From Anisodus tanguticus (taxonomy: Eukaryota; Streptophyta; Magnoliopsida; Solanales; Solanaceae), in contig CM067552.1 of NCBI GenBank assembly GCA_034509755.1, positions 12,619,001 through 12,683,000 on the forward strand: DNA of 64,000 nt, given 5' to 3'. Positions 11,238 through 23,060 of this stretch are shown in pieces. Below the pieces are notes generated by a model. It was not told the DNA's origin, ran no database searches, and was given only the letters and a program-made list of their open reading frames with translations. Both the position numbers and the translations under genes were made by a program. How positions within the stretch are numbered: position 1 is the stretch's first letter; each line of letters begins with the position of its first letter.

Positions 11238-11250
11238 TTGGTATCAGAGC
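11238..11250 (+). other. Primer binding site of the Gypsy element
   Basis: TTGGTATCAGAGC a few bases after the LTR end (tgaca-agt-tggtatcagagc), matching the 3' end complement of initiator methionine tRNA. Confidence 0.85.
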
Positions 11251-11479
11251 TAAACCAGGTTAAGAGATCTTAGGAACTTTCTTTGAGTTAGGTGTTTGAA
11301 CGATTACTTATTGCGATGGTGTGCGCGCCACCTTAGTAATAAGTGAACGGAATAACATCCTAAACAGTTTCCCTTCTTTCATACTCTTCTCGTGCCTATC
11401 TTGAGTCTTTTCAAAGACTTGGTTCTCGTACTACCACCTTAAAAAGATTATGAAAGGGGATTGTGCAACGGTAAACTGT

Positions 11480-12240
11480 AGAAGAAATCGTTCCCCGATG
11501 TCACCATCGATGACGTGGGGGGAGTTCAGAGTCGCATTCATTGAAAAACACATGCCTAACACCCGAAAAGATGCGCTCAGGTGTGAGTTTGAATAGTTAA
11601 AACAAGGAGACTGCAGTGTGCAAGAATACGATACCCTGTTCATGCGATTGTCGGCATACAACGCACACAGTATTCCTACGGAAATTGAGAAGGTCAAAAT
11701 ATTTGTTGAGAGTTTAAACTCGAACTTAACAGGGAAGGTAGTGGCATTAGCCCATGATCGGACTTACCTTCAGATCGTCGATATGGCAATAAGTGTAGAA
11801 GGTTTTGCTAGAGCAAAAAAAAAAAGAGTATTCGCAGAAGAGGTTTCAATCGTCGGGATCCTTTAATCAAAATCAAAACCAAAGGCAAGAAAGCAGTAGG
11901 GGTTCGTCAAAACCAAACCAGTCAGTAGGCCAGTCTCATTTCAGGCCCCAATGGCACAAATGGTTCAATCACCAAGGTAGCAATGTCCATTCCACCAACC
12001 CTAACACAAGGGGTGACAAACCGGTCTGTAAGGTTTGTCAAAAGAAACATTTCGGGGAATGCTGGGTTTCACCGAAAGAGTGTTACTAATGTGGAGAACC
12101 AGACCACTATGCCAAGGATTGCAAGAAGAGAACCCAAACTCAATTTTCTCATGGGAGGTCAGAAGCAACCACAGCTGCCCACAAGGGAAATCAGGGAAAC
12201 CAGTCCCGACAGGGTCAGGGAGGTCAACAGTCCAACAATT
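11480..12240 (+). pseudogene. Gypsy gag remnant with zinc knuckle
   Basis: Retrotransposon gag core in pieces (EFRVAFIEKHMPNTRKDA, QEYDTLFMRLSAYNA, FVESLNSNLTGKV), an in-frame stop near 11596 and a frameshift at the A-run 11815-11824. A Q/N/G-rich linker follows, then a CCHC nucleocapsid knuckle (CY-stop-CGEPDHYAKDC at 12085-12125) interrupted by TAA after its second residue. The capsid N-terminus is not readable. It is non-functional. Confidence 0.85.
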
Positions 12241-12244
12241 CTAA

Positions 12245-13938
12245 ACGGCTCTACATTTTCTTATGTGTCAATGGGTTTTTGCTAAGAATTTACATGTAGA
12301 ACCTTCCTGTTTAAGTGAACCTTTTGAGGTTATGACCCCCGTAGGGGCCTCAGTTTGGGCCTCTCGAGTAGTTAAAAAATTCTCATTAGAAGTGAATGGC
12401 AAAGGAACAATAGTAAATCTAGTACTACTTGATATGGTAGATTTTGACATCATTTTGGGTATGGATTGGTTGTCAGCATATTATGCCATGTTAGATTGCC
12501 GGTGAAAAGATAGTGAAACTATCTTTTCCCGGGGAACCAGAAGTTTTTATAAAGGGTAAGATTGGAATATCCTCACGTCAGCTTATTTCCTATCTTAGGG
12601 CTCAAAGTTATTAAGAAGTCACAAAGTGGAGTACGCATATCTGGCTAATATAGTAGATACCCAAAAAGAATCCCCAGCGGTGCAAGATTCCCTAATGTTC
12701 GAAATTTTTCGGAGGTTTTTCCTGAAGATCTTCCAGGCCTTCCTCCGGATAGAGAAGTGGAGTTCGCTATAGAGTTAATTCCAGGTACAAGACCTATTTC
12801 TATTCCTCCATATCGAATGGCCCCAGCTGAATTGAGAGAGTTAAAAGAACAGTTGAAGGATCTTCTGGATAAAGGTTTTATAAGTCCTAGTGTTTTCCCC
12901 TGGGGTGCACCAGTCCTTTTTGTGAATAAGAAATATGGATCGCTCCGAATGTGCATTGATTATCGACAACTCAATAAGGTCACGATCAAGAACCGATATC
13001 CATTACCAAGAATCGATGATCTTTTTGACCAACTTCAAGGAGCCAGTTATTTTTCCAAGATTGATCTTCGTTCAGGATATCACCAGCTGAAAATAAATCC
13101 GGATGATATATCCAAAACAGCATTTAGAACCCGATATGGTCATTATGAGTTCTTGGTCATGTCTTTCGGATTAACCAATGCTCCAACAGCTTTTATGGAT
13201 CTCATGAACAGAATCTTCAAACCATTCTTAGATTTGTTCGTGATTGTATTCATAGATGATATCCTAATTTACAGCAAGAGTGTTGAAGAACATCTGAGGG
13301 TGGTGCTTCAAACCTTGAAACAAGAGAGACTGTACGCTAAATTTTCAAAGTGTGAATTTTGGTTGGAAAAAGTAGCCTTCTTGGGCCATGTTGTGTCAAG
13401 GGATGGAATTATGGTAGACCCCAAAAAGATAGAGGCAGTGAAGAACTGGCCAAAACCTACCACTCCCACTGAAGTTAGGAGTTTCTTGGGTTTGGCTGGG
13501 TATTATAGAAGATTTGTAGAAGGTTTTTCTAGTCTTGCTCCTCCCTTGACCCGATTGACTCAAAAAGCGATTAAGTACCAGTGGTCAGATGCATGTGAAA
13601 CAAGTTTTCAGAAAATGAAGGAGTTGTTGACTACTGCACCAGTCCTAACCTTACCATCGGGACAAGAAGGGTTCACAGTCTATTGTGATGCCTCTAGGGT
13701 TGGGTTAGGATGTGTCTTGATGCAATTTGGAAAAGTTATTGCGTATGCATCTCGACAATTGAAGATACATGAGAAGAATTATCCAACTCATGACTTAGAA
13801 TTGACCGCGGTAGTGTTTGCCTTACGAATATGGAGACACTATTTGTATGGGGTGCATGTAGATATATTTACGGATCATAAGAGTTTGCCGTACATAACCA
13901 CGCAAAAGGATTTGAATCTCCGACAAAGAAGATGTTAG
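12245..13938 (+). pseudogene. Gypsy protease (damaged), reverse transcriptase and RNase H
   Basis: The protease begins abruptly at GSTFSYVS: the residues that normally precede it, including the catalytic aspartate of the DSG motif, are absent. Its second half is present (LLDMVDFDIILGMDWLS, about 12427-12470), followed by a frameshift near 12500. The RT reads openly from about 12757: MCIDYRQLNKVTIKNRYP, FSKIDLRSGYHQLKI and the catalytic FIDDIL box at about 13249. RNase H follows (YCDASRVGLGCVL, FTDHKSLPYI). The frame ends at TAG 13936-13938, where loss of one G in a conserved Trp codon shifts the frame into the next segment. Confidence 0.92.
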
Positions 13939-15587
13939 AGTTACTTAAGGATTATGACCTTAGCATTCTTTACCATCTTGGAAAAGCTAACGTGGTGGTT
14001 GATGCACTCAGTAGGAGATCAATGGGCAGTGTGGCCCACTTGGCAGTACAAAAGAGAGATATTGTTCGTGCAGTACAAAAATTGGGGAACCTCGGGATTA
14101 GTTTAACTGAGGTCGGTGAAGGTAGGGTGGTGGTACGTGATACCTCGCAGTCTGCCTTAACTTCTAAAATAAAAGAGAATCAGTTTGAGGATATGGAATT
14201 TGTTAGGTTTCGGGAGAGGATTCAACAAGGAAAACCTTCACAATTTACATTAGGAGGAAATGATGGTACCCTTCGGTATAAGGGTAGGTTATGTGTTCCT
14301 AAGGTAAGGGATCTAAGAAGAAGGATCTTAGACGAAGGTCACAATACCAGGTATTCCATTCATCCAGGATCAACGAAAATGTATCATGATCCCAAGGCAA
14401 ATTACTGGTGGAAAGGAATGAAGAGAGATGTTGCAGAGTTTGTCGGAAGATGTCTTACGTGTCAACAGGTGAAAGACGAACATAAAAAACTCGGCGGCCT
14501 ACTTCAGGACATTGGCGTCCCCATGTGGAAATGGGAGGCGATTCATATGGATTTTGTGACCGGTCTACCAAAAATACGAGGAGGTTATGATTCTATATGG
14601 GTGATTGTAGATCGACTTACAAAGTCAGCCCATTTCCTACCAGTCAAGACTACATATCGGGCACCGCAGTATGCACAAATTTATTTGAATGAAAATGTGA
14701 GGTTACACTGGATTCCATTGCAAATTATTTCGGATAGGGGTTCCCAGTTCACCTCACACTTTTGGCAAAGTTTCCAGCAGGGCCACGGGACAAAGGTCAA
14801 GTCGAGTACGGCTTTCCATCCGCAAACCGACGGACAAGATGAACGAACAATTCAAACATTAGAGGACATGATGCGGTCTTGTGTGTTGGACTTCCAGGGC
14901 AACTGGTTGGACCATTTATGTCTAATTGAATTCGCCTACAACAACAGTTTTCATGCTAGTATACATATGGCTCCGTTCGAAGCATTGTATGGGCGAAAAT
15001 GTAGGTCTCCACTTGGGTGGTTCGAGGTGGGCGAAACACTACTGTTCGGACCCGAAGTCATTCAAGAAACAAACGATAAAGTTCAGATAATTCGGGAGCG
15101 GATCAAGACAGCTCACAGCCGCCATAAGTCTTATACGGATCATCGCAAAAGAGATCTCGAATTTCAAGAATGGGAGAAAGTGTTTTTAAAAGTCTCTCCA
15201 ATGAAGGGAGTGATGCGATTTGGCAAGAAAGGAAACTTGAGCCCAAGGTTTATTGGACCATATGAGATCTTACGAAGAGTGGGAAATGTGGCTTACGAAC
15301 TAGCCCTTCCACAAGAATTAGAAGCGGTGCATCCGGTGTTTCATGTGTCAATGTTACGAAAATACTTGCATGATCCAAGTCACGTCATCCAACCCCAAGA
15401 AATAGTCCTGAATGAAGAGCTTCAATATGAAGAAATGCTGGTAGAAATACTGGATAGACAGATTAAACGTCTTAGGAATAAAAATATTGTATCCGTGAAG
15501 GTCCTATGGGGAAATCACTCCACAAAAGAAGCAACCTGGGAAGCCGAAGACGCGATGAAAATCAAATATCCTTTCCTGTTTGAGTAA
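13932..15587 (+). pseudogene. Gypsy RNase H tail, integrase and chromodomain
   Basis: A 551-codon open frame, the longest in the window. It starts with the RNase H C-terminus (ELLKDYDLSILYHLGKANVV). It then has the integrase HHCC zinc region (about 14340-14473, ending RCLTCQQVK), the DDE core (HMDFVTGLP, IISDRGSQFTSH, HPQTDGQDERTIQTLED), a GPY-type segment (SPRFIGPYEILRRVG) and a C-terminal chromodomain (LDRQIKRLRNKN, VKVLWGNHSTKEATWE). All three DDE residues appear present. It was part of the gag-pol frame and is now separated by the 13935 frameshift, so it is not an independent gene. Confidence 0.93.
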
Positions 15588-15610
15588 GGTAATAAAATGT
15601 GTTTAGTTAT

Positions 15611-15828
15611 GTTTCATGTGTGTGTAGTTTGTGTGTCTATGTGCATGTGTTACGACCTTATTCACATTCGAGGCCGAATGTTGGTTAAGGAGGGGAGAAT
15701 GTAAAGTCTTGGAAGTTGTGTTTCATGTGTGTGCAGTTTGCATGTCTATGTGCATAGGTTACGACCTTACTCACATTCGAGGACGAATGTTTTTAAGGAG
15801 GGGAGAATGTAAAGTCCTGTAAAACAGT
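15611..15828 (+). repeat. 109-bp duplication of the polypurine tract and LTR start
   Basis: Two units (15611-15719 and 15720-15828) each contain TTTCATGTGTGTG, CATTCGAGG(C/A)CGAATGTT, the polypurine tract AAGGAGGGGAGAA and the first bases of the LTR (TGTAAAGTC). Only the second is followed by the full 3' LTR. Confidence 0.9.
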
Positions 15829-17768
15829 TAAAAAAAAAAAAAAAAAAAAAATCAGATTCCACACACACACACACGATAACTCCCTCACATCCCATTTATC
15901 ATGGGCACCTTCTGCACTTGGTTACAAATACAACGCACACACACACACACATGATACAACACATCAATTTTACAATACAACAAAAAGGGAGATTCAGCAA
16001 ATCAGAAACAAAACACAGTGAAAAAAAAGGATTAAAGAGAGCAATTAAGGAGTCCCAAAAAGGTTTGGTTGAAAGATAAGTTGAAGTTGAGGTTTAGTTC
16101 GCAATTACGAAGCAACAAAGGTGAGTTTTCTCACTCAAAGTTCTTAGTAAAATCCTTTATTTTTAAGTTACAATACATGTTAGAATATAATCCGGTTATT
16201 GAAAGAATGAGCATGAAATTTATGATTGTTTAATAACTAGTTTGGATTGTGCAATTGTAATCTGTCATACTGGGCTATACTTGTTAGAATTGGATGAAAT
16301 TTTACAGAGTTGTACATATTTCTGTTACGGTCAGTTTGAGACTTTACGGGGATAAATCCGACTTACGGGTTGAGAGTTATCGCTGTTTAAACATTCTTCC
16401 TCGGATCAACCGAAGTCTGAAAGGGCAGAATGTATAACGTAAAAACTGTACAAATCGGTAATTAATATGAAATATTGTGCTGAATAAAAGTTATAGATTT
16501 CTCTGTCCTTGACAATTTGAAACTTTACGGGGATAAATCCGACTTACATTTTGAGATTTATCTCTGTTTAAACATTCTGCCTCGGATCAACCGAAGTCTG
16601 GAAGGGCAGAATGTATAATGTAAAAACTGTACAAATCGGTAATGAATATGAAATATTGTGCTGAATAAAAGTTATAGATTACTCTGTCCTCGACAGTTTG
16701 AGACTTTACGGGCATAAATCCGACTTACGGTTTGAGAGTTGTAACCCTTACAAGTGAAAAGGGCGAAATATTGAAGGAAGAAAATATTATTTGAGCCTTT
16801 TGAACATATGACATATTTACACAACAAATAAGTGCATTGGATTGGGTTGCACGTACCGCAACAAATAAGTGCATTGGATCGGGTTGCACGTATCGCAACA
16901 AATAAGTGCATTGGATCGGGTTGCACGTACAGCAACAAATAAGTGCATTGGATCGGGTTGCACGGACCGCAACAAATACATAAATGCATTGGATCGGGTT
17001 GCACGGACCGCAACAAATATATATAAATGCATTGGATCGGGTTGCACGTACCGCAACAAATATATAAATGCACTGGATCGGGTTGCACGGACCGCAACAA
17101 ATATATAAATGCACTGGATCGGGTTGCACGTACCGCAACAAATATATAAATGCACTGGATCGGGTTGCACGTACCGCAACAAATGTATAATATGTTATAT
17201 GGGAAAAAGCAGGAGTACTGATTAAACTAAGTTGTTTTTTTCTAAGACGAGTGGGGAGAAAATTTTGCACGTGAATATTTATTGATTTATTTGATAAAAG
17301 GGTTGTAATCTGTTTATTTCAACATGCTTATTATTTTCTTATAATGTGATTTTAATTAAAAATATTGTGAGGTTACTTTGGACTGTAAGGTGAGATTCCC
17401 ACTCAGCCCCGGATGGTAGGGCTGACTCTTTTATTTAACATATTTCAGGAAGGCGCGATAGAGGAAAAGCTCCGCAAGAGGGCTAGCGATCGTCCCGCAA
17501 CCTCATCGTACCACCAATCCATTATTTCGAATTTGGTGAAAGTTACTCTAGACTAAGTTTGTTTAAAGAATTAAGTTTTATTATCTCGGGGAATGCCCCA
17601 CATGAGATTGTTCTTTGTAAACTTCAAATTGATTATTATATATATTATTTCCGCATATACCTGTCTAATTTAGGAAGAAAATGAAGTATATGGTTCGCCT
17701 GGAAAGGGATAGTTGTCCAGGTGCCATCACGTCCTAAAGAAAGACTTGAGAAAAGTCGGGGCGTGACA
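15809..17768 (+). repeat. 3' LTR of the Gypsy element
   Basis: 1960 bp, colinear with 9229-11235. It carries the 181-bp repeat (16335-16755) and nine minisatellite units (about 16822-17184). It ends GTGACA at 17768, followed by TSD GTATC. Scattered substitutions and indels relative to the 5' LTR show time since insertion. Confidence 0.95.
16822..17184 (+). repeat. Minisatellite in the Gypsy 3' LTR, 9 units
   Basis: Same CAACAAAT..GGATCGGGTTGCACGTACCG unit and the same short-to-long order as in the 5' LTR. One long-form unit is missing, and the seventh unit carries GGACCG instead of GTACCG. Confidence 0.92.
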
Positions 17769-20649
17769 GTATCTGTCCGGTTTGACCCCTTTGGCTTTTT
17801 CGGGCATGATTTTCAATCGGGGAAGCTTCTCATGAGATGTGATAGAAAGGGGGAGCTCTATCCAATAAATCCGTCAACCCAACAATCCAAGTTTCCTTCT
17901 GTTTTTGCAGCTTTGGCACCATCTTTATGGCACCAACGTTTGGGACATCCGGGAGAGGCTATTTTGGCTTCTCTTAAACAAAATAATTTTATTTCTTGTA
18001 CCCAAACACGGACTCTAAATAACTGTCATGCTTGCACACTTGGTAAACATGTTAAGTTGCCTTTTATTTCATCTACTTCATGCACTCTTTTGCCATTTGA
18101 TATTTTACATTGTGATATTTAGACATCACCTGTTTTGAGTTCTTCTGGTCATAGATATTATTTGCTTATACTTGATGACTACTCTAATTATTTGTGGACA
18201 TTCCCTTTATCAAAAAAATCACAAGTGTTTTCCACTTTTCTCACTTTTAGAGCATTCATCCGAACTCAATTTAAACGTGATATCAAAAATATTCAATGTG
18301 ACAATGAGGGGGGGGGGGGGGGAGTTTGACAATAAACAGTTTTGAGATTTTTTCAAAACAAATGGTCTTCAGTTTCGTTTGTCTTGTCCTCATACTTCAT
18401 CACAAAATGGGAAGGCGGAACGTAAAATTAGAACCATTAACAATATTGTTAGAACATCTCTTTCTCATGCTTCACTTCCCCCTGTATTTTGGCATCATGC
18501 ACTCCAAATGGCCACTTATATTTGAATGTCCTTCCTCATAAGAATCTATCATACCAAGCTCCCCTAAAAATACTTTACCTACGAGAGCCCACGTATCATC
18601 ACTTACGAGTTTTTGGTTGTCTTTGCTACCCCCTTTTTCCATCCACCACAATCACAAAACTCCAAGCCCGGTCTACTCCATGTGTGTTCTTAGGATATCC
18701 TACTCATCATCGCGGTTACCAATGTTACGACATTTCTTCCAAAAAACTCTTTATAAGTCGTCATGTAATCTTTGATGAAACAATATTTCCTTTTGCTAAG
18801 TTACATGCCACCAGGATCCCTAACTATGATTTTTTGGATAATGATAAGCTTTCGTATCTAACACATTTTTTTCACAGCTCGGTACCTATTACTAGTGTTG
18901 AACATCATAATTCAGGCCCATTGGGCCAGTCCACCACAACGGGCCCAATTCCAGCTCCATCAATGCAGCCCACTGGACCCTCGATTTCTCACTCCTCGGT
19001 CAGTGGCATCCAGTCCACTGGCCCAACAAACCGTCCGATCACCCGTAGTCAACATGGGATTGTCAAACCCAATGCCAAATATAGTCTTCACACCGAGGTC
19101 TCGAAATCACCCTTGCCTCGTAATCCAGTATCTGCTCTAAAAGACCCGAATTGGAAAATGGCCATGGATGATGAATATCATGCTCTAATTACAAATAGGA
19201 CATGGGATTTAGTACCTCGTCCATCTAATGTTAATATAATTCGATCTATGTGGATTTTCATCCATAAAGAAAAATCTGATGAAACTTTTGAGCGGCATAA
19301 ACCCCGTCTTGTAGGTGATGGGAAGACACAATAGGTTGATGTAGATTGTGGGAAAACATTCAGTCCAGTGGTCAAACCTTCAACTATCAGAACAGTTCTC
19401 AATCTGTCTCTCTCAAAAGGATGGTCACTTTATCAATTAAATGTCAAAAATGCCTTCCTCCATGGACACCTTAATGAGACTGTTTACATGCACCAACCAT
19501 TGGGATACATGAATCCTAAATATCCCAACCATGTGTGTTTGCTCAACAAATCATTATATGGCCTCAAGCAGGCCCCAGGGCTTGGTATAAGCGGTTTGCA
19601 GATTTTGTGTCACGCATGGATTTCTCGCACAACCGTTCAGATAATTCCCTGTTTATCTATCGTCAGGGTAATCATACTGCTTATATTCTTCTATACGTGG
19701 ATGATATTATTCTAACAGCATCTTCAAACTCTCTTCGCAAGAATATCATGTCACAGCTTAGTTCTGAATTTGCTATGAAAGATCTTGGCCCACTCCACTA
19801 CTTTCTAGGGATTGCTGTGACCCGACATACAGGTGGATTATTCCTCTCTCAGAAGAAGTATGCATCAGAAATCTTGGAACGAGCTGGGATGTCTTTCTAC
19901 AAACCTTCGGCAACTCTGGTCGACACAAAAGTCAAACTAGCAAACCTTTTGCTGATCCAACATTATACCACAGCCTAGAAGGAGCTTTACATTATCTCAC
20001 ATTCACCAGGCCAGATATTACCTATGCAGTGCAACAAGTGTGTCTATTCATGCATAATCCAATGGAGGAACATATGCATGCTCTGAAACGCATTGTGCGA
20101 TATATTCAGGGCACTCTGGAGTATGGATTACATCTATACCCGTCCTCTATTTCCAAACTTGTTACTTACACTGATGCAGATTGGGCAAGCTATCCGGATA
20201 CAAGACGATCCACCTCCGGGTATTGCGTCTTCCTTGGTGACAATTTAATCTCATGGTCCTTAAAAAGGCAGGCCACGGTATCACGCTCTAATGCTGAAGC
20301 AGAATATCGTGTTGTGGCCAATGTTGTATCTGACTCATGTTGGATTTGGAACCTGTTACTTGAACTTCATTGCCCTATTCCGACTGCAACAATAGTATAC
20401 TGTGATAATATTAGTGCAATCTACCTCTCAGGGAATCCCATCCACCATCAACGCACTAAACATATTGAGTTAGATATTCATTTTGTACGCGAGAAGGTGG
20501 CTCGCGGACAAGTTCGGGTGCTACATGTCCCAACGCGACATCAAATCGCAGATATCTTCACAAAAGGACTTCCACTGATATTATTTGAAGATTTTAGGGA
20601 CAGTCTCAACATTCACCGCCCTCCAGCTTCGACTGCGGGGGAGTGTTAG
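17769..20649 (+). pseudogene. Copia integrase, reverse transcriptase and RNase H (3' half of split pol)
   Basis: Resumes the outer Copia frame right after the Gypsy TSD (VSVRFDPFGFFGHDF). Then come the preintegrase zinc region (LWHQRLGHPGEAI, NCHACTLGKHVKLPF), TAG at 18120, and the integrase core (DDYSNYLWTFPLSKKSQ, RAFIRTQF, IQCDNE). The core is frameshifted at a run of 15 G (18308-18322), resumes as HLRVFGCLCYPLFPST, and is followed by a proline/serine-rich linker. The RT has WKMAMDDEYHAL, QLNVKNAFLHGHL and the YVDDIILTASS catalytic box near 19700. RNase H has YTDADWASYPDTRRSTSGYC, YCDNISAIYLSGNP and ADIFTKGLPL. The last frame stops at TAG 20647-20649, inside the 3' LTR. Confidence 0.92.
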
Positions 20650-20859
20650 AATACTATGTTAATAATATTATGATTTTGTATTAATGTAGTATCATGTTAT
20701 ATATGGTAGGTAGTAAAATGTTAATTAGGAATATTAGGAATTGATTAGGAAGATTAGGCATGCTTGACTCTTCCTAATTGATGTATATTGTGTATATATT
20801 GAACCCTTGAAGGATGAATATAGTGAGGAAAATATTCTACTTACCCTAGAATTCTTACA
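20644..20859 (+). repeat. 3' LTR of the split Copia element
   Basis: 216 bp, TGTTAGAATACTATG...CTAGAATTCTTACA, preceded by the polypurine tract GCGGGGGAG and followed by TSD AAACG (20860-20864). Confidence 0.95.
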
Positions 20860-20883
20860 AAACGTACATTGATTTCCGCTCTC

Positions 20884-21093
20884 CAAATATTTCTATAGTG
20901 GCTTTGTTGACTTTCATCAAATATCTATAATCTTCAATAATATGTCTAATATAGTGATATTGTATACTCTTATTTTTAATAAGCTTGACAAATATTTCTA
21001 TAGTGGCTTTGTTGACTTTCATCAAATACCTATAATCTTCAATAATATGTCTAAAATAGTGATATTGTATACCCTTATTTTTAATAAGCTTGA
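20884..21093 (+). repeat. 105-bp tandem duplication
   Basis: Two near-identical 105-bp units (20884-20988 and 20989-21093) starting CAAATATTTCTATAGTGGC and ending TAATAAGCTTGA, with only a few substitutions. It lies 20 bp outside the Copia TSD and is unrelated to the element. Confidence 0.9.
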
Positions 21094-22715
21094 CAGCATG
21101 GTAGTTTGAATGTTTCTTCAGATATATGAAACTTTAGACACTATATTTAAAGTTAGATTTTGTTAAAATTAATTTCAAATACCGTATGTCTGAAGTTATG
21201 TCAATTTGGATCCATGCAATTTGGCAGACACAAATTAAATTAATATATATATATATATATTAATTTAAAAAAGCAGACACAAATTAAATGGTGATATCAA
21301 AATTGGATCCATGCAATTTGGCCAAAGTAAAGTATTACTGCATAACCACATTTTATAAAAGCTAGTCCAGAAGTAAAATGTGTTTTGATGAATAAGGTCT
21401 GACCCATTCACTCATTTTCTTCATATCAGAGACATGAAGATATTTGAGGATTTAAATGAGGTCTTCACCAAAACTTTTGGGGCTTCAAGTTCAAATTATG
21501 CTTGAAGATTATGTTTTTATTAAAAAAAATCATTTCAAGAAGATTACCAGATCTTGTTAGTTCACAAGTAAAATGTATATCTTCACTTTTCCGTTCAATT
21601 TTGAGTTGTGCATTTAAATGAAACGTTGCCTTAAAGGCAACAAGGTCGTGAAACCAAACGGCACTTTATAAATACAAAGTTTTATTAGTACTTCTTAACA
21701 TTGTTATATCTCTTATACGTGAAACCAAACGGCACTTTATGTATGAAAGTAGATGCCACGTATTGCCTCGGTAATGACAAGTTTTTATATTTTATTTATA
21801 TAGTGACAAGTTATAATGTCTAGTTTAAAATTATAATTTTGTTCAAGTTGTTTTACAATTGATCTGGTGGTTCTTTTATTTTAGGTAAATTGGGAAAATG
21901 ACGTATGTAATTTTAGTTTTTTGTTGGATTAATCATTGAAAAGATATTTCATTCTTTTTTTGTTAATTGTCTAGGCAGCCATTCTATTTTCTTGATGTTG
22001 GCCAAAAATATATCTTAAAAGTCGTCCGTGCTTGAAATTCGCTTGCAAACTCCTTTCTTATTTCTTTCTTTCTTTGTGTTGGGATTGAGAACTTAAAATA
22101 TAGAGTCAAATTTGTTTATAACAAATTAATTTACCTAACTTGTTCAAAGTTTCATGGAGGGGCGACGAATATATTCATATGACGCCCATACTTTTATTGT
22201 AATCAATGAATTTCTTTCGATTATTTTCAGTTAATTTCTTAAATGGTCATTTAAGTTATAAAAATTACTTAGTAAAGTAACTTATGTAATTTTTAAGACA
22301 GCAAAGTCATCCAAATATACACATATTTCCTATAACATAAATCAAGCCGGAACTCCACCAAATTTCTTAGTTTGCAATGACCAATTTTTTTTCAATTGAA
22401 AGCGAAGGAACACAACCTCATGGCCTTTTTTTTTTGTTTTTTTCTTTTTGAAAAATTCGAATCTTTGAGAGGATTTTATAGAAGGGAAACCATGTCCATT
22501 TATTTATAGAAGATAGACATACTTAAATGACTTTGTTATCTCAAATAATACAAGTGTTACTTTACTCTGTGATTCTCTTAACTTGGATAATCATCTAACG
22601 AATTAATGAACCGTGCGAAAATACTGTATGTGATCCATAAACTTTAGCGTTTGCTTTTTAAACTTTCCAAACTTTAGGCAATTGAAACATCTAAATAGCT
22701 AAAGGAAGAAAAATC
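21094..22715. other. AT-rich intergenic DNA, no gene seen
   Basis: Includes a TA dinucleotide run near 21240-21260 and a 16-bp direct repeat (GTGAAACCAAACGGCA at about 21647 and 21719). No open frame with a recognisable domain and no complete mobile element. Confidence 0.55.
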
Positions 22716-23060
22716 GACATGGATAGCGGGTTTGATAAAAAAGCGAACAAAAACATTGAAACAGCAAGGCTAAAAACTGATTCTTGGATAAAAAAAACTA
22801 AGTAAATGCATTGGGTGGTAAGATGAAAAACAAACAAAAAAATGAAGATAACAACTGTTGAAGAAAGATTTTTGGATAAAAATTAAGTAGATGAATAGGG
22901 AGTTAGATGAAAACAAACACAAACATTGAAGATAACAAGTTTAATGACTGATTGTTGGATAAAAACTAAGCAGAAGGATTGGGAGTTTGATGAAAAAGAA
23001 ACACAAACATTGAAGATAACGCGGTCAGAGACTGATTATTGTATAAAATAAAACTAAGTA
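22716..23060 (+). repeat. About 85-bp tandem repeat, four diverged units
   Basis: Units share ACTGATT(C/G)TTGGATAAAAA(C/T)TAAGTAGATG, a GGGAGTTTGATGAAAA block and CAAACATTGAAGATAAC. The AAACATTGAA block starts at 22751, 22921 and 23005, with a degraded copy near 22836. The array ends about 250 bp upstream of the TATA box of the DOMON gene. Confidence 0.8.

Larger units (their letters stand above)
9229..17768 (+). mobile_element. Gypsy chromovirus (Tekay/Del-like), nested, complete with LTRs
   Basis: An 8540-bp element with LTRs 9229-11235 and 15809-17768 (TGTAAAG...GTGACA), a primer site near 11238, a polypurine tract before 15809, and TSD GTATC at 9224-9228 and 17769-17773. Gene order gag-protease-RT-RNase H-integrase-chromodomain and the 2-kb LTRs fit the Tekay/Del lineage of chromoviruses, whose chromodomain directs integration to particular chromatin. 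Frameshifts, stops and a damaged protease show it is inactive. It inserted after the surrounding Copia element. Confidence 0.95.
7558..20859 (+). mobile_element. Copia retrotransposon split by a nested Gypsy element
   Basis: Outer Copia element with LTRs at 7558-7769 and 20644-20859 and TSD AAACG at 7553-7557 and 20860-20864. Without the 8.5-kb Gypsy insertion (9229-17768) plus one TSD copy it would be about 4.8 kb, normal for this group. Gag and protease lie left of the insertion. Preintegrase, integrase, RT and RNase H lie right of it, and the interrupted codons (VSV) rejoin across the Gypsy TSD. All frames are degenerate. Confidence 0.95.

Noticed and set aside
15631..15822. 63-codon cysteine-rich open frame
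   Set aside because: It spans the duplicated polypurine-tract repeat; the apparent repeats come from the 109-bp duplication.
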